Shown piece by piece: positions 11,158-22,839 of a DNA stretch of 64,000 nucleotides; within the stretch, counting starts at the first letter, position 1, and each line of letters begins with the position of its first letter. The stretch is from Liopterus haemorrhoidalis (lineage: Eukaryota; Arthropoda; Insecta; Coleoptera; Dytiscidae), in the NCBI GenBank assembly GCA_963971575.1, contig OZ020622.1:5866279-5930278 (forward strand), read 5' to 3'. The position numbers were made by a program, and so were the translations under genes. Below the pieces are notes generated by a model. The model was not told the DNA's origin. It did no database searches and was given only the letters and a program-made list of their open reading frames with translations.

Positions 11158-11260
11158 CAGGGGTTAGCAACATATAGCTCGCGAGCCAAATCTGGTTCTT
11201 TGGATATACAATATGGTTTTTTGATACTTGCATGAATTAATATACTGTAAATTTGTAATA
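11158..11260 (+). mobile_element. hAT-type terminal fragment
   Basis: CAGGGGTTAGCAACATATAG followed by GCTCGCGAGCCAAATCTGG resembles one end of the CAGGGGTCGGCAAAC-type hAT element at 27601-27908. No matching second end was found. Confidence 0.35.
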
Positions 11261-11403
11261 ACACTGGCGTAGGCAAATAGCGTGTTTCTTCCGTTTTCTA
11301 CCCATTTGCGCATGGATGATCTTATTCGCCTAATAAAAGAGCTCGTTCTTTAAATGTATTAAAACTGTGTTTGTATAATTATTTTTTTTAAACACATTTG
11401 AGT

Positions 11404-11512
11404 GAGCCTTTTTTTTGCTTATCACTTGGATTTAGGGAGTCAGGACTTTTTTTTGCTTGTCACTCGGATTTAGGAAATGAGGACTTTTTTGCTCATCACT
11501 CGGATCTTATGC
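11404..11512 (-). repeat. Dispersed ~40-bp minisatellite, about 3 units
   Basis: The complement strand repeats a unit of the type (T)CCAAGTGA-AAGCAAAAAAAA-GTCCTGA. The same unit occurs on the + strand at 8222, 17998, 36002 and 54413. Confidence 0.6.
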
Positions 11513-11714
11513 GATAAATTTAATCAATTTATTTTATGCACATATGCGCCAAGGGCGCCAAAAACCTTGCTACGGCCTCTGATTATATATCGGTATTTAG
11601 GCATCGGAGCTTCCTGTTTCTTGTAGCAATCGATGCGGAATTTCGAAACGATTAGTTCCATTGAAAAAACGGTTTTCGGTAAAAATTAGAGCTGATCGGT
11701 TACTGTATCGAATC

Positions 11715-11746
11715 CTTCAGTTATTGTCAACTGACAATAACTGAAG
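11715..11746. repeat. Short near-perfect palindrome
   Basis: CTTCAGTTATTGTCA pairs with TGACAATAACTGAAG across two bases. Confidence 0.7.
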
Positions 11747-11982
11747 CGCCTCTAGTGAGATTTTGAGAAACTGACGGTTGTAGGATAGTCGAGTTTGTGA
11801 CAAGCATGGGAATATGTTCTTAGAAGTGGAAAGACAGTTAAAGACCATTTTAGAGTGTGTTCCCGTGTGTTTCAATAAATATCACATGAAGATACCATTG
11901 AACCTGTCAAAAATATCCTACCAAAGTCAGCCATGATGTGAATGCAGTAGCGCCTCTATCGGTAGTGTCAGATGCCAATACT

Positions 11983-12455
11983 AGCTCCGTCTCATTGAAG
12001 TTGGCCCAACTATTTAAATCATGAAAACTGATTTTTTGTTAAAATAAAGTAAATGTAATTTAAGATAAATGGTTTTTATTACAACAGTACTTTATTAAAA
12101 ATATTTTCCGATATTTTCAAATATGAGTTATCATATATTCAGAAGAAAAGACGACATAGAAAGGTAAATCATGCAAGGGATAGTAGATAGACGTCGATCG
12201 AGGCAGATATCCCAAATCCTGCTATAATTTAACCACATACTACAAGAAACTACACATTTGGTCAAAGATTGAGAAGAGTAAGCTCCGATAACGATAACAA
12301 TTGTGCGGACATGCCACTAAATCCCCCTGTACGGCAATGGATCGAAAGTAAGAAAGAAAATGAGAGAGAGAGAGAGCAATTTCCCTTCTAATAGAAATAT
12401 TTTCTTTAAAAACACTATTTTTGATAGTTGGGCCAACTGAACTGAGACGGGGCTC
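11983..12455. mobile_element. Inverted-repeat element
   Basis: The end AGCTCCGTCTCATTGAAG-TTGGCCCAACTAT is mirrored at 12425-12455 (ATAGTTGGGCCAACTGAA-CTGAGACGGGGCT). It contains an (AG)n tract at about 12363. No target duplication is clear. Confidence 0.55.
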
Positions 12456-12501
12456 GTATACGTTCCTCCAGGAAAATATTCTGGCTTCTGAGCCACCCTA
12501 A

Positions 12502-12962
12502 AGCCTGGAACAGAATGCACAGCGCGCTACGCCGTCAATTGCGCGGCGTTGCGTTAGCGCCGTTGAGAATTTTCGCCTGCACACAATGCAATAATTTTTA
12601 ACGCCGTCAAGTGTCACTTGACAACCTATATCTGTACTTATACGTGCGCTTTCTTTTATTAAAAGTATAATGGATGATGAAGACTTGTGTGTGATGTTAT
12701 TTATGTTGTATGCAAGTTATTTATACATACAAACACTTTACCATTCAGTAAAAACTGAGGTTAGGTGTTCTGCGTCAACGTTCAACGGCGTCAAAAGTTG
12801 GAAGTTGACGAACATTCAGTATCAACGGCGTTCGAACGCTGTAGAACGTTGTCCATTCTGTGCACTTGCGTACGATAGCTTGGTTTTAACTTTCTTCTGA
12901 CAGATAGCGTCGTACGAACGCCGTCAACGCGCCGTAGAACTCGTTGCATTCTGTTTCCCACT
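12502..12962. mobile_element. PIF/Harbinger-type MITE with TAA duplication
   Basis: TAA flanks both sides (12499-12501, 12963-12965). The inverted ends are AGCCTGGAACAGAATGC and the complement of GCATTCTGTTTCCCACT. The interior is unusually CpG-rich (CGCCGTCAA motifs). A short frame at 12670 begins MDDEDLCVMLFML, which could be the start of a nuclease frame but decays at once. Confidence 0.75.
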
Positions 12963-13720
12963 TAAGGAAAATTTCTGGGCGCGCGCTTGTTTCCACGTAA
13001 CAGAAGTATACGAATAGCATACGTTGGCCAATAAGGAGCCCGCTCGGGAGAAGATTTAGAGAGAAGATCTTCTAAATATTGGTACAGACAATGCTCAAGA
13101 AGATAAATAAAATTTTGTATTTTATACGATTTTATGTATGAAATATTATTATACCGAGTGACATTTCTTAAAATTCTGTAGAAATTCTAAGAATTATTAA
13201 GACAGCCACAAACATCGTAATAAATAACTTATGTTTTATATTATTTTAGATTCTTTGCAGTCATTTTAGAATATTGCAGTGCAGTATTTTGCTTGTTGCT
13301 ATTTTTTATTCGTATTTGATAAATTTGTAGTTGTGTATAGAGATCATATGCAGATTATGTTTTGTGTATTGAACTAATTTACATCTAAGTCCAATATGGG
13401 CGCCAGCATGGTAACAAGATTGTATGAATGTATAAATATTTGTATTTTTTGTATTGCATTACAAAATGTTTAAAGTAAATTTAAAACTAAAGCTTAAAAT
13501 ACTTTTAGGTAAATAATTTACTAATGGATTTACTTCTTTAAACACATAAGGGTCGAACAGAAGACAGAAAGGGCAAAAAAAAATGTTTAATCGTAACTTC
13601 AAAATGGTTGAAGATAGAAACTTGTGGTTAAAACTAATATAATTCCAATTGCTTCTGTACACTAGAAAAAAATTGAGGTCTTCGTTACTTGGTTAGTTTT
13701 TGATTTAATGATTTTAGAAC

Positions 13721-14815
13721 TAATTTTAAAACGACTTAAACCTATTATTGAAGAAGATGTACTACCAGATCATCAATTTGGTTTTAGGCAACAGCATTCT
13801 ACAATAGAACAAGTTCACCGTCTAGTTCACATTATAGAAAACACCTTGGAAGAACGAAAAGTATGTTCAGCTGCTTTTCTAGATGTAAGTCAAGCTTTTG
13901 ATAAAGTATGGCATACTGGCCTTTTATATAAAATTAATTTTTTTTTGCCTTATCAGTTCTTCTTGCTATTCAAATCTTATTTATCTGATAGATATTTTCA
14001 AATAAAATATGACGAAGAATTGTCGAAAAAATACCCAATAAAAGCCGGAGTACCCCAGGGGAGTGTTTTAGGACCAAATTTTCACAGCAGACATTCCAAA
14101 GGATGAATCTATCGCAATGGCTACTTACGTTGATGACACAGCAATTCTAGCTGTTCATGACAACCCAGTCTAACCTTTTACAGCATCTAACCTTTTACAA
14201 AAATCATTAAATGATTTACAGGTATGGCTCAAAATATGGCGCATAAAAATAAATGAATCAAAATCTCACCACATCACTTTCACCAACAGAAAAGTCATTT
14301 GTCCCCAAGTTTACTTAAATAATACAGCATTACCGCCGACAGAGGAAATTAAATATCTAGGAATGCACTTAGATAAAAGATTGACCTGGAAGGCCCACCT
14401 GACAAGTAAAAGAAAACATCTAGATTTGAAAATTAGAAAACTCTATTGGCTTCTTGGTCATAAATCTAGCCTAAGTATATATAATAAACTTCTAATTTAT
14501 AAAATTATATTGAAACCAGTTTGGACATACGGAATACAATTATGGGGTTGTGCTAAATCATCAAATATTAACAAAATTCAGAGGTTTCAGAACAAAGCTT
14601 TGCGTACTATTGCAGGTGCTCCTTGGTATGTGAGTAACATGACATTACATAATGACTTAAAAATTAAAAGTGTTAAGGAAGAAATTAAAAAGTTTGCATC
14701 TAAACATATTATTCGTCTAAATTATCACACAAATGTACTCGTCTTAAATTTGTTAGACAATTCCAGTGACATTCGTAGACTACAACGCGTTAAACCCTTG
14801 GAACTTGCCGAGTGA
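13721..14815 (+). pseudogene. LINE reverse transcriptase, C-terminal half, broken
   Basis: The frame starting in the flanking duplication reads the fingers/palm motifs HQFGFRQQHSTIEQV, FLDVSQAFDKVWH and IKAGVPQGSVLGP. A frameshift near 14085 follows, then ATYVDDTAILAVH (active-site box YVDD in place of YADD). A second frame (14363-14815) carries the thumb and C-terminal part (KYLGMHLDKRLTWK; WTYGIQLWGCAK; RFQNKALRTIAGAPWYV). These are Jockey-clade hallmarks. The frameshift and 5' truncation make it non-functional. Confidence 0.88.
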
Positions 14816-15007
14816 CAATACCATATTTACTGTTTTTTATTATTTTTATAAATATTTTATTTGTATTAAGTTTTGTATTATAATTATTATATACTGGAGG
14901 TTCACTATTGAGTGACAACTCCACACATGTTATTAGTAGTTATTAAATCTACTGGTTAACCTCTTTGGTTAGTTGTAAATATTATCAATAAAGAAAAAAA
15001 AAAAAAA
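13721..15007 (+). mobile_element. 5'-truncated Jockey-clade LINE with 14-bp target duplication
   Basis: AATGATTTTAGAAC occurs at 13707-13720 and again at 15008-15021, directly after an A-rich tail that follows AATAAAG. The element is therefore a single 1.29-kb insertion truncated at its 5' end within the reverse transcriptase. The coding part is annotated separately. Confidence 0.9.
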
Positions 15008-15285
15008 AATGATTTTAGAACATATCTAATTATTTTAAAAATATATTTAATTCAAGATTGGAACTATATGGTTCGAAATCTGAAAGAAAAATATGAAAAA
15101 GCTGGTTTAGTAATAAACTCCAGTAAAACAGAGTATCTATCAACAGATGAAGGAGAAATTCATGATTTGGAAATCCAGGAAGATCTGCAAACGGTGTGGT
15201 AGATTAAAAAATCTTGGATGTACGATCTGAAAAAAATGCATCGACGGAACAAGAAATAAATATCCAACTGGGACAAACAAGAAAA

Positions 15286-16130
15286 CACGAGGTGTGTAAA
15301 TTAAGTAACCGGACTGGCAACATTGCGTTTGATCTGGCAACATTTGGTACACGGGACTTGGAGGGGCAGCAGATGAACATATTATACGCCTTCAGTACGA
15401 GTTTGAACTCGTTAAAGTAATTTTGATGTCCATAGCGATTTTTTTCGTGAAACAGTTTTTTCTAGTGCGTTCTAAAAATGAGTGACATTCATTTCGAGCA
15501 ACGGTGTGCTATCAGGTTTTGCTTCAGACTTGGGCACAGTGCAATGGAAACTTTTGCAAAACTTCAGAAGGCCTACGGAGACAGTGTTTTGTCAAGGACT
15601 CAGTTTTTTTGGTGGTTTAATGCATTTAAGTAAAGCGGAAGGCTTCCATCTTCAAGAACCGATGAATATGTGGACAGAATCCGGGATCTTATGCGTTCAG
15701 GTCGTCGATTGACAGTCAGAATGATCAGAGAAGAGTTGAATTTGACTCATACTAAAGTTCATCAGATTTTGACTAATGAATTGGGGATGAAAAAAATCGG
15801 CGCAAAAATGGTTCCACAAAACCCTTCCACAGGACCAGTAAAAACATTCCTGTGACTGCTCAGACTCCTTATTCGCCTGACTTGAGTCCTTCTGACTTTT
15901 TCCTCATCCCAAAATTAAAAAATCACCTCAAGGGACGTCATTTTAGGACATTCGAAAGCATTCAAACGTCCTTAACCGACCAGCTGAAATTTATTCCAGT
16001 ATCCGAGTTCCAGCACTGCTATGAGGATTGGAAGAACTGTCTCCAGCAGCGCTGTGTGGCTTCCCAAGGAAGTTATTTTGAGGGAGATAATATTGAATAT
16101 TAATTCTATTCGAATAAAAAAAAAATTACA
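15286..16130 (+). mobile_element. mariner element, internally deleted
   Basis: It starts with GTAACCGGACTGGCAACA-type end. After the start MSDIHFEQR the frame is broken: FAKLQKAYGDSVLSRTQFFW, then VDRIRDLMRSGRRLTVRMIR, TKVHQILTNELGMKKI, and after a large deletion TPYSPDLSPSDFFLIPKLKN and the C-terminus ending about 16103. The region with the first two catalytic Asp residues is lost, so it is inactive. It is the longest relative of the copy in IFT46 intron 4. Confidence 0.82.
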
Positions 16131-17198
16131 TCAGTTTTTTCTTTTTTCTTTTTGTAAGTAGTGCCAAATATTTATTTATTTATTTATTTTTTTTGTTACA
16201 TATATCAAATTATGAGTTATTTATGTAAGAATTGTAATCCATTCAATGCCGCAATGCACAAATAAAGACTATGTTAATCTATCTTCAGCGCATGAAACAG
16301 TTTGGGTAGATCATATTTTAAATTTGTTACTAGCAGGGAAAACCTTAAAGTTATCGGCAAGTGATCTGCCAGTTGCGGTCAATGTCAACTCTACCGTACT
16401 TTTCTTGCACTTGGAATATTTCCAAATATTTCCCATTTGATGTTTCTCGGGGAAAATTGTAAACTATCGGCAATTGACCAGGCAGTAGCGGTCATATCTA
16501 ACCCTTCGGCAACCCTATCAACCCAAACAATTCCACAATTCGCATGTGCTAGTGAAAGTGTGTTTGAAGGCCACTGGAAGACTCCCACTCATGGCGCGCA
16601 CGAGCTGCGGACAGTCGGTGGCGTTCAGTGAACAACCAGCCACTAAACGTTTTCAACATGTATGCGTCTCGACGCCTTGCGTATAATAATACAGGAACTG
16701 AATATGTTCGCGTGTGATCGTAGTGCTACAAGTGAAAATTGTGGGAAAAAATAATAGAAGGACCTAATTTTGGTAAGTTTTAATTTAAAAATTAAATTAT
16801 TAACAAACAAATACACTAATAAAAAATTAAAATAAATTATTTCTATTCTAACTTTGGGTAAAAATTCAATATATCACGACCTTAAAATAAAAGGGTTTTA
16901 TCTATAATTTTGAGGAAAATTAGATTTTTTATATATACCCAATTTAGATAAAAAGGTTCCGTGTTCATAATACTACCTTCCTAATAATGTTATATTGCCA
17001 TTTATTACGGTATAAGTGAAGTTTTTTAATTTAAAAACTGAGAACCGTTTTTCTTCACTGATTGAGCTAAATTTTGATAACAAACTGCTATTTATATGCT
17101 CACGTATCTGAAATGCAGATTGAACCTTTAATATATTTGATGAGGAAATCGTCCACCGCAATACCTTTATTAATTACTATATTGTTTAAAGTAAAGTA
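16131..17198. other. Intergenic, nothing firm
   Basis: AT-rich at first, then a GC-richer patch at 16330-16640 with two TTATCGGCAAT-like stretches in near repeat (16352 and 16465). No protein or RNA gene recognised. Confidence 0.4.
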
Positions 17199-17860
17199 CA
17201 AGGGCTACCTTTTAAGTTTTTACAAAAACTAAGAAAGACATCTTTTTTGGAACTAACTGTTTTATAGGGAAATAAATTTAAGATCTCAGCGCTACGGTGG
17301 TCAATTTTCAACTAGGCTAGAGGATGTATTTTTGGAATTAAATATGCTATTTAAATATTTCTGGACACCTATTTGTTGATAAAATGGCAAAACAGATTCA
17401 TTAAAATATTGTAAAAAATATTTATTCCTACAATTTTAGCTTGACAGCTGTGTAAACACAACAACCAAATTTTGAATATCCTCTAGCCAAGTTAAAAATT
17501 GACCACCATAGCGCTGGGATCTTAAATTTATTTCCCTATTTCTTTTCAAAATATTCGCCTTTAAGATTTATATATTTTTGCATGCGTTCCAACCAATTCT
17601 CGAAACATTTTTTCCATTCTGGTATCTCAAAAACATGGTTTTCGAAAGCTTCAACAGCTTCTTGAGGTGATGAAAATCGCTGTCCACGCATTTTTTGTTG
17701 AATAAAAAAACATTGGGGAATAAAAAAAAAATCGTTAGGCGATAAATCAGGTGAATGTGGGCAATGAGACATTAATTCGATGTTTTTCTCCTTCAAATAA
17801 TCAATTATTTGACGTGCTGTGTGGGAGCTTGCATTGTCATGATGAAGAATGATGCGACGT
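17199..17860 (-). mobile_element. mariner element, 5' part lost, itself interrupted
   Basis: On the minus strand the frame 17860-17536 reads IILHHDNASSHTARQIIDYL, then SPDLSPNDFFFIPQ and FENWLERMQKYINLKGEYF: the second and third catalytic Asp regions and C-terminus of a mariner transposase. The 3' end (complement of CAAGGGCTACCTTTTAAG) lies at 17199. A 270-bp MITE (17267-17536) sits just behind the stop codon. A hAT-like end (CGGAGTAAGGAAAATCAGGG, 17866-17885) cuts off the N-terminal part. It is the same family as 26636-28151. Confidence 0.82.
17267..17536. mobile_element. MITE nested in mariner 3' end, TA duplication
   Basis: The ends GGGAAATAAATTTAAGATC and complement are flanked by TA at 17265-17266 and 17537-17538. 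Inverted symmetry extends about 60 bp (GCGCTACGGTGGTCAATTTT and complement). The mariner 3' UTR continues on either side of it, so this is the younger insertion. Confidence 0.85.
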
Positions 17861-17997
17861 AGTGACGGAGTAAGGAAAATCAGGGCCCTAGGCAAGAGTC
17901 TCATTGTGGGCCCTACCAGGGGCGCACACAGATTTTTTGCTGAGGGGGTCCAATTATACATAATTTTTATAAACACAGGGAAAAATTTAAATTTTAA

Positions 17998-18028
17998 GTG
18001 AAGAGCAAAAAAAAGTCCTCACTTCTCA
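17998..18028 (+). repeat. Dispersed minisatellite unit, fragment
   Basis: AGTGAAGAGCAAAAAAAAGT followed by CCTCACTTCTC, one unit of the motif seen at 36002-36115. Confidence 0.45.
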
Positions 18029-18782
18029 CAGTACGTGGGGGGGGGTCCGGACCCCTATCTTTCTAGATATCTTATATACCAATATTTACTAAATCTTTCG
18101 TCATAAAAAACGGCTTCAGCCTGCGCAAAGATTTTCTGAACACGCTGATGAAAACGAGACTGCAGTAGGATAATAGGTACCGAATTCTTAGTATTTAAGT
18201 TTTTAGGAATTTATTTCCATATATATTTTAACGTTTTCGCTTTGTTATAATTGTTTAAAAAAATTCAGGGACTTTGAGAATCATAGAAGCATGCCTAGTT
18301 TACCATAAACGATGCAAAGAATATTCCTCTGGTGTATTATTATTATTATTTTTTTTAAATTTGTTCACCCGTTTTTTAGTTTTGAGATAACATACATACA
18401 TACACACAAACGAAATCATTTATATGTTTATATAGAATGGATACATACATATATTTGAATTAAAAAAAAATAATATTTATTTGTTTAATATTTTTCACAC
18501 TGTAGTGTTAATATTTTGTTTTGAAGTTTTTTGTAAAAATATGTATTTTTTAAGTAAAAATTTGTCAAGAAAGTGTTAACAACTTAATAATTACTAAGTA
18601 TACTATATAAATTATAGCTATATGACGTTACGGCTTGAGCATAATCGGTTGTAAAGATATAAATAAATAATTAACGAGACGAAAGGGAAAATTATTTAAT
18701 TAACAACCGTTAGGTAACATATTAGATGTCAGGATCAAATTAGTTACAATTTTTGCGTACAGCAACGATGGCTATTTGTTCC

Positions 18783-18972
18783 CAGTGACGGACTAAGGAA
18801 AATCGGGGCCCTAGGCAAGGTTCTCATTGCGGGCCTTACTTGTTAAAACAATCATAAAATAATAGAAAAAATGTGTAATAAAACCGTTTTGCGGGCCCAA
18901 AAAAATACGGGCTCCAAAAAAATTCGGACCCTAGGCAGTTGCCTAGTTTGCCTAGGCCAAAGTCCGCCCCTG
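18783..18972 (+). mobile_element. Non-autonomous hAT element, 8-bp duplication
   Basis: Flanked by TTTGTTCC (18775-18782) and TTTGCTCC (18973-18980). It starts CAGTGACGGACTAAGGAAAA and ends GTCCGCCCCTG. It is inserted in a dispersed repeat (AGCAACGATGGCTATTTG) also found uninterrupted at 22855-22875. Truncated relatives are at 17861-17920 and 43560-43712. Confidence 0.82.
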
Positions 18973-18980
18973 TTTGCTCC

Positions 18981-19985
18981 TAGCACAGCCCATCTATATG
19001 GCTAGAATAAAAATTAATTTAGAATAAATAGGACAATAACTAGTCAAATAAAATTTTACATGACACATATAAAAGCCCAATGTCATTCTTTGCATAACGT
19101 TCGAGGTATGAAGCGGGGGTGGAGACGTGTCAGTGGTCAGATAAGCTGAGTGGAATGGGAACGACACGCTCGATACTCTCTCCGACAAGCGAAATTTAAA
19201 GAAATATTTTAATAGCATGTAGGTGTATAAAGGCTTGTGTGGAAGCCTCGATGTTGACGCCGCGCGCCATTCAGTGGCTCCTCATTTTGACCGGCATTTA
19301 CCCTAATTTCGTTCGATTTCCCGGCGACGACCTACCTCCCATACTAACTGCAGACAAAGACAAATTGTGCGTCAAAATTGAATAGATGTAAGATGATTGT
19401 CACTTGTATCACAGATCAAAATAAATAACACATTAAAATAAGGTGCAAGACAATCGATTTCCTCAGCAAGAGTATCAGCCTGTCTATAAGTATCTTGTCT
19501 AATACATTAAAGTAAAGTGCAAGACTTCATAACAAAAATCTATAAGTTCGATGATTCCCTCAGGCGTATCCTATCCGTATCTATGGGTACCCTGTCCTCA
19601 AGATTTAGTTAATCCAAATCATTGTTTTCTTGTTACAATATCGTAAAAAATAATATTAGAAACTTCGTCATTTATTTATTTTCTAAGAATACTGTAGTAT
19701 TTTTCAGAATTATGGTAATGACATATGTAGGAATGTTAGAGTATTTCTCACGCTGATAAAGGATTAAATATAACACCCTCTAGAATAACAAATTCATCAT
19801 TTTTATGACATGGCACAGTTGTACGCAGGAAATATAAAAACGTTCTTAAAGAACCCCAAAGCGGATTAAATAAAAAACATATTGTGAACGAATAATAAGT
19901 AAATTGAAATACATAAAAACTTTTTATAAAAAAATTAAACTATGAAAGGATAATTATCCTTTCAGAATAGAATAAATAGAAGAGG
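18981..19985. other. Intergenic with dispersed repeat fragments
   Basis: 19400-19620 shares stretches with 23545-23700 (CACAGATCAAAATAAATAAC; AAGAGTATCAG; a '...TACCCTGTC' end), so it belongs to the same dispersed family. No gene recognised. Confidence 0.4.
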
Positions 19986-20047
19986 TAGGTAGAAAATTAA
20001 GACGATGATTGGTAAAGTATCGACTAATGTGTTAATACAGGTGTAAT

Positions 20048-20510
20048 TAGGGCTGTCTTAGGCCATGCAGGGGCCATTGGGCACACAGAATTTGGGACAC
20101 TTTTAGAAAGGCAAAAAAAAAAAATGTGAATGAACATTAGTATGTATTTTTATTTAGTGACAAGTTCTCAGTATCACAAAGTAATAAAAGATGGAAGGTA
20201 TCGCTGTCTCTTATTTTTCCCTCACTATATTCTATATTCTATAAGTATCAAATATATTCTATAAGTATCAAAAGTTGAAATGATGTCAGAGTTGGATAGT
20301 ATTGAAAAAAGTATAATGTAGACCGGACTTAAGACTGAGATAAAAGTCCGCCGATTTATTTGCTTTTTTAATAAAATTTTAGTAAAATTGCATTAAAAAT
20401 TTGCGCTCCTCTTTTTTCGAGTAAACGAGGACCTCGACATTTTGATGCCCTCATCAAGCCGAGGGCCTTTGGCTCGTGCCCCATGTGCCCTTATGGAAAA
20501 GACGGAACTG
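20048..20510 (-). mobile_element. hAT deletion derivative, 8-bp duplication
   Basis: GGTGTAAT flanks both sides (20040-20047, 20511-20518). The left end (GGGCTGTCTTAGGCCATGCA) and right end (CATAAG..., ATGGAAAAGACGGAACTG) are the inverted counterparts of both ends of the 1.6-kb hAT element at 7905-9522. It keeps no transposase. Confidence 0.85.
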
Positions 20511-20619
20511 GGTGTAATACTTTGTTCATTGTAGTATCTTTAATGTGGAATGGAATTAAATATCCATACGTGTTTAATAATAATTCATAATATGCATCTG
20601 CGACAGTTGAAAACTGCTA

Positions 20620-21040
20620 ACTTTCGTAATGAGGAAATATTTGTCATGACGAATGAATATTGGAACTAGGTTAACCTTCAGTACAAATAGATGGATGTCG
20701 CAGAGTATTTAGGCAGAGGAACGTAGCCAACTCCTCTACACGTACTAGTCCACACGGTGACGACCAAGAAACCGACGCCAGATACGTGTACCGCTGGTGA
20801 GCCAAGGAAGTAGTCACCATGTGAGTGGGAGAAGACTTCTCCAGGCTCCTCGACTCCCTGATGGGTAGCCCGCGCCTCGGAGATAGGTCCAAGCCGATCA
20901 TGGCCAACACGGGGTGGACCGAAGACTTCCATAACTCCATGGGCAAATTCATACCATTCTTTGTAATTTGGATTTTTAATTAATAAATTTGTATTGTTAA
21001 AACCAGGAGTTGTCTTTCAATCAAGCCATCCACGTGACAA
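20620..21040. repeat. Dispersed repeat shared with 63800-63958
   Basis: GGAAATATTTGTCATGACGA and the next 120 bp recur at about 63818-63930 (GTAGCCAACTCCTCTACACG against ATAGCCAACTCCGCTGCACG). A minus-strand open frame here (20671-20952) has no family likeness and is not called a gene. Confidence 0.5.
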
Positions 21041-21125
21041 GTTAAGAAGAAATTATCATAGCAGATGGCAGCACGGGCGATTTAAACATCTAATGTGAAT
21101 GCAAACCGATCATAAACATTAAGTA

Positions 21126-21502
21126 GAGTACGTTCAAGTTAACTTTATCACAGGCGAATATTACCAGTCCCTTGTGCAGAAACCAAATTTCGTCCATTAC
21201 ATTACCAACAGCTAGCTTAACACATTTCAGTGGCGTCACTTACTTTGATTTGTGTTTAACTACGCGTATTGTGCGATGTTGTTTGTTTATTTCCGTTATT
21301 ATTATTTATGTCTCGTACGTTTCAAGGTATACAGTGTTCTAAAATGAGTAAAATTGTATTAGAAATACATGATTTTGTGTGTTTGGTTTCCACAACAATT
21401 GTTTAAAACCCTAATGTACGTCAATGTGATCAGCTGTTTTCTCGTGCAGAATTGGTGGCGTAATTTATGATACCCTGTGATGAAGTTAAGATGAACGTAC
21501 TC
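21126..21502. mobile_element. MITE with TA duplication, copy 2
   Basis: TA at 21124-21125 and 21503-21504. The ends (GAGTACGTTCAAGTTAACTT and complement) match the copy at 1054-1395. It is inserted into the broken 600-bp element. Confidence 0.78.
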
Positions 21503-22303
21503 TACGCCTGTCTTATATTTCTAATGTGAAATGGGTATTAGATTCTTTCTTCAGAACTAGATGTACAGGTCATTTGAAATCGTCATACGGGTCACTGTAT
21601 GACCCGTGAGTCATTCCTTCACCATCACTGTACTATTTACATGGTTTATTACTGTAATACCATTATTTGGCAACTCACAATACATTGATGTATTCGCGAA
21701 ACGCCATTTCTCGAGGTTACATTTGAGATTCGAACCAATCTTGTGTAAATTTCACAAAGCTTATACAAAGATAATTAATAAGTTTTATTTCCAATGTCGC
21801 CTTGTTTGATTAGTGCAAATTTTCGCCGGATCACTAATCGTGAGGTTGTTTTCACTTTCTGTTAAAGATGTCCTCGTCCGCTAATGTCGAGTCTATTGCT
21901 TACCGATCACTAAAGGTTGCGCTCATACGACCGATGAATTTCAAATAACACAGGACCGTAATGGAATCTCATTTTAATAATATGAAAGTTGAATGAAAAT
22001 TTATGTTTTAGATAAAAAAAATAAAAGGTTTTCGCAATGATAATTTAAATACATTATTATAATACAAAGAAATATGATACGTAGAGTGGTAGTCCTGAAT
22101 ATAAAAATGAGAAAACACATATCATCAAGGCGGATATTAAACGATTTTACAAGTACTATGAAAAAAAAAAGTTATATTAAACAAAGTTAAAATTAAATAT
22201 AAGAAAATCAAAAGTGTGTTTCAAAAAAAGGGGTGGAAGAGCGAAGAGGTATGAATGGAGATGGGAGAAGAATTGGAATAGAAACAGCAAAAGAACATAA
22301 GTA

Positions 22304-22789
22304 CAGTAGAACCTCGATTGTCCGGACTAAGTCGGGGATGAAGGTAGTCCGAATAACGAAAAATCCTGATAATCGAAAAAAAAGTGAGGAGAATTAGGAA
22401 AGAAATATTACGTACATTAAGCATAAATCTTTTTTTTATTGATATATATTCAGTAAACTGTAATTTTTTCACTTTGTTTTTTTATATGCGATATTGTGGA
22501 AGTGCCGACGCCATATTTATCAGATCAATAACGTCCTGAGTCACCTCATTTCAGTGCACAGATGATATCTAATTTGTCTTTTAAATATAGTACAACACGT
22601 TTTCTTTTCGATGACATATCGGTAATATTAAAAGAAAATATTAAAATCTCACGTCCAGACACGTCATGACGTGAAAACCGGTACACAGCGGCGCAACACA
22701 GCGAATTCGTAAAATAATTTCCTCGTTTAAAAGAATTCGGATAATCGAAAATTCGGATAATCTTGGTCCGGATAATCCAGGTTCTACTG
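22304..22789 (-). mobile_element. pogo/Tigger-type element, TA duplication
   Basis: The ends CAGTAGAACCTCGATTGTCC and complement of GGATAATCCAGGTTCTACTG are flanked by TA (22302-22303, 22790-22791). Internal ends repeat CGGATAATCGAAAA. A pogo-like transposase N-terminus is retained on the minus strand (next entry). Confidence 0.85.
22546..22617 (-). pseudogene. Tigger/pogo transposase N-terminus, relic
   Basis: The minus-strand frame begins MSSKRKRVVLYLKDKLDII and stops after 23 residues. This is the start of the CENP-B/Psq-like helix-turn-helix domain of Tigger transposases. The rest of the transposase is missing. Confidence 0.72.
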
Positions 22790-22839
22790 TATTTGGGAAT
22801 GTATTTGAAAAGTATCGAAAGAGAATGTAATACATGGAA

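Larger units (their letters stand above)
19990..21540. mobile_element. Third copy of the 600-bp CCCTTTTCACAC element, broken by three insertions
   Basis: Pieces 20010-20047, 20519-20615 and 21050-21125 align in order with the interior of the intact copy at 24921-25518 (TGTTAATACAGGTG; TGTTCATTGTAGTATCTTTA; GCAGATGGCAGCAC). The interruptions are a hAT derivative (20048-20510), another repeat (about 20620-21040) and a TA-flanked MITE (21126-21502). The outer left end is not clear. Confidence 0.6.

Noticed and set aside
12670..12900. Small gene starting MDDEDLCVML
   Set aside because: It lies wholly within a TAA-flanked MITE and shows no domain; perhaps a nuclease start relic.
20671..20952. Minus-strand protein gene
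   Set aside because: The open frame lies in a dispersed repeat and has no family likeness or splice context.
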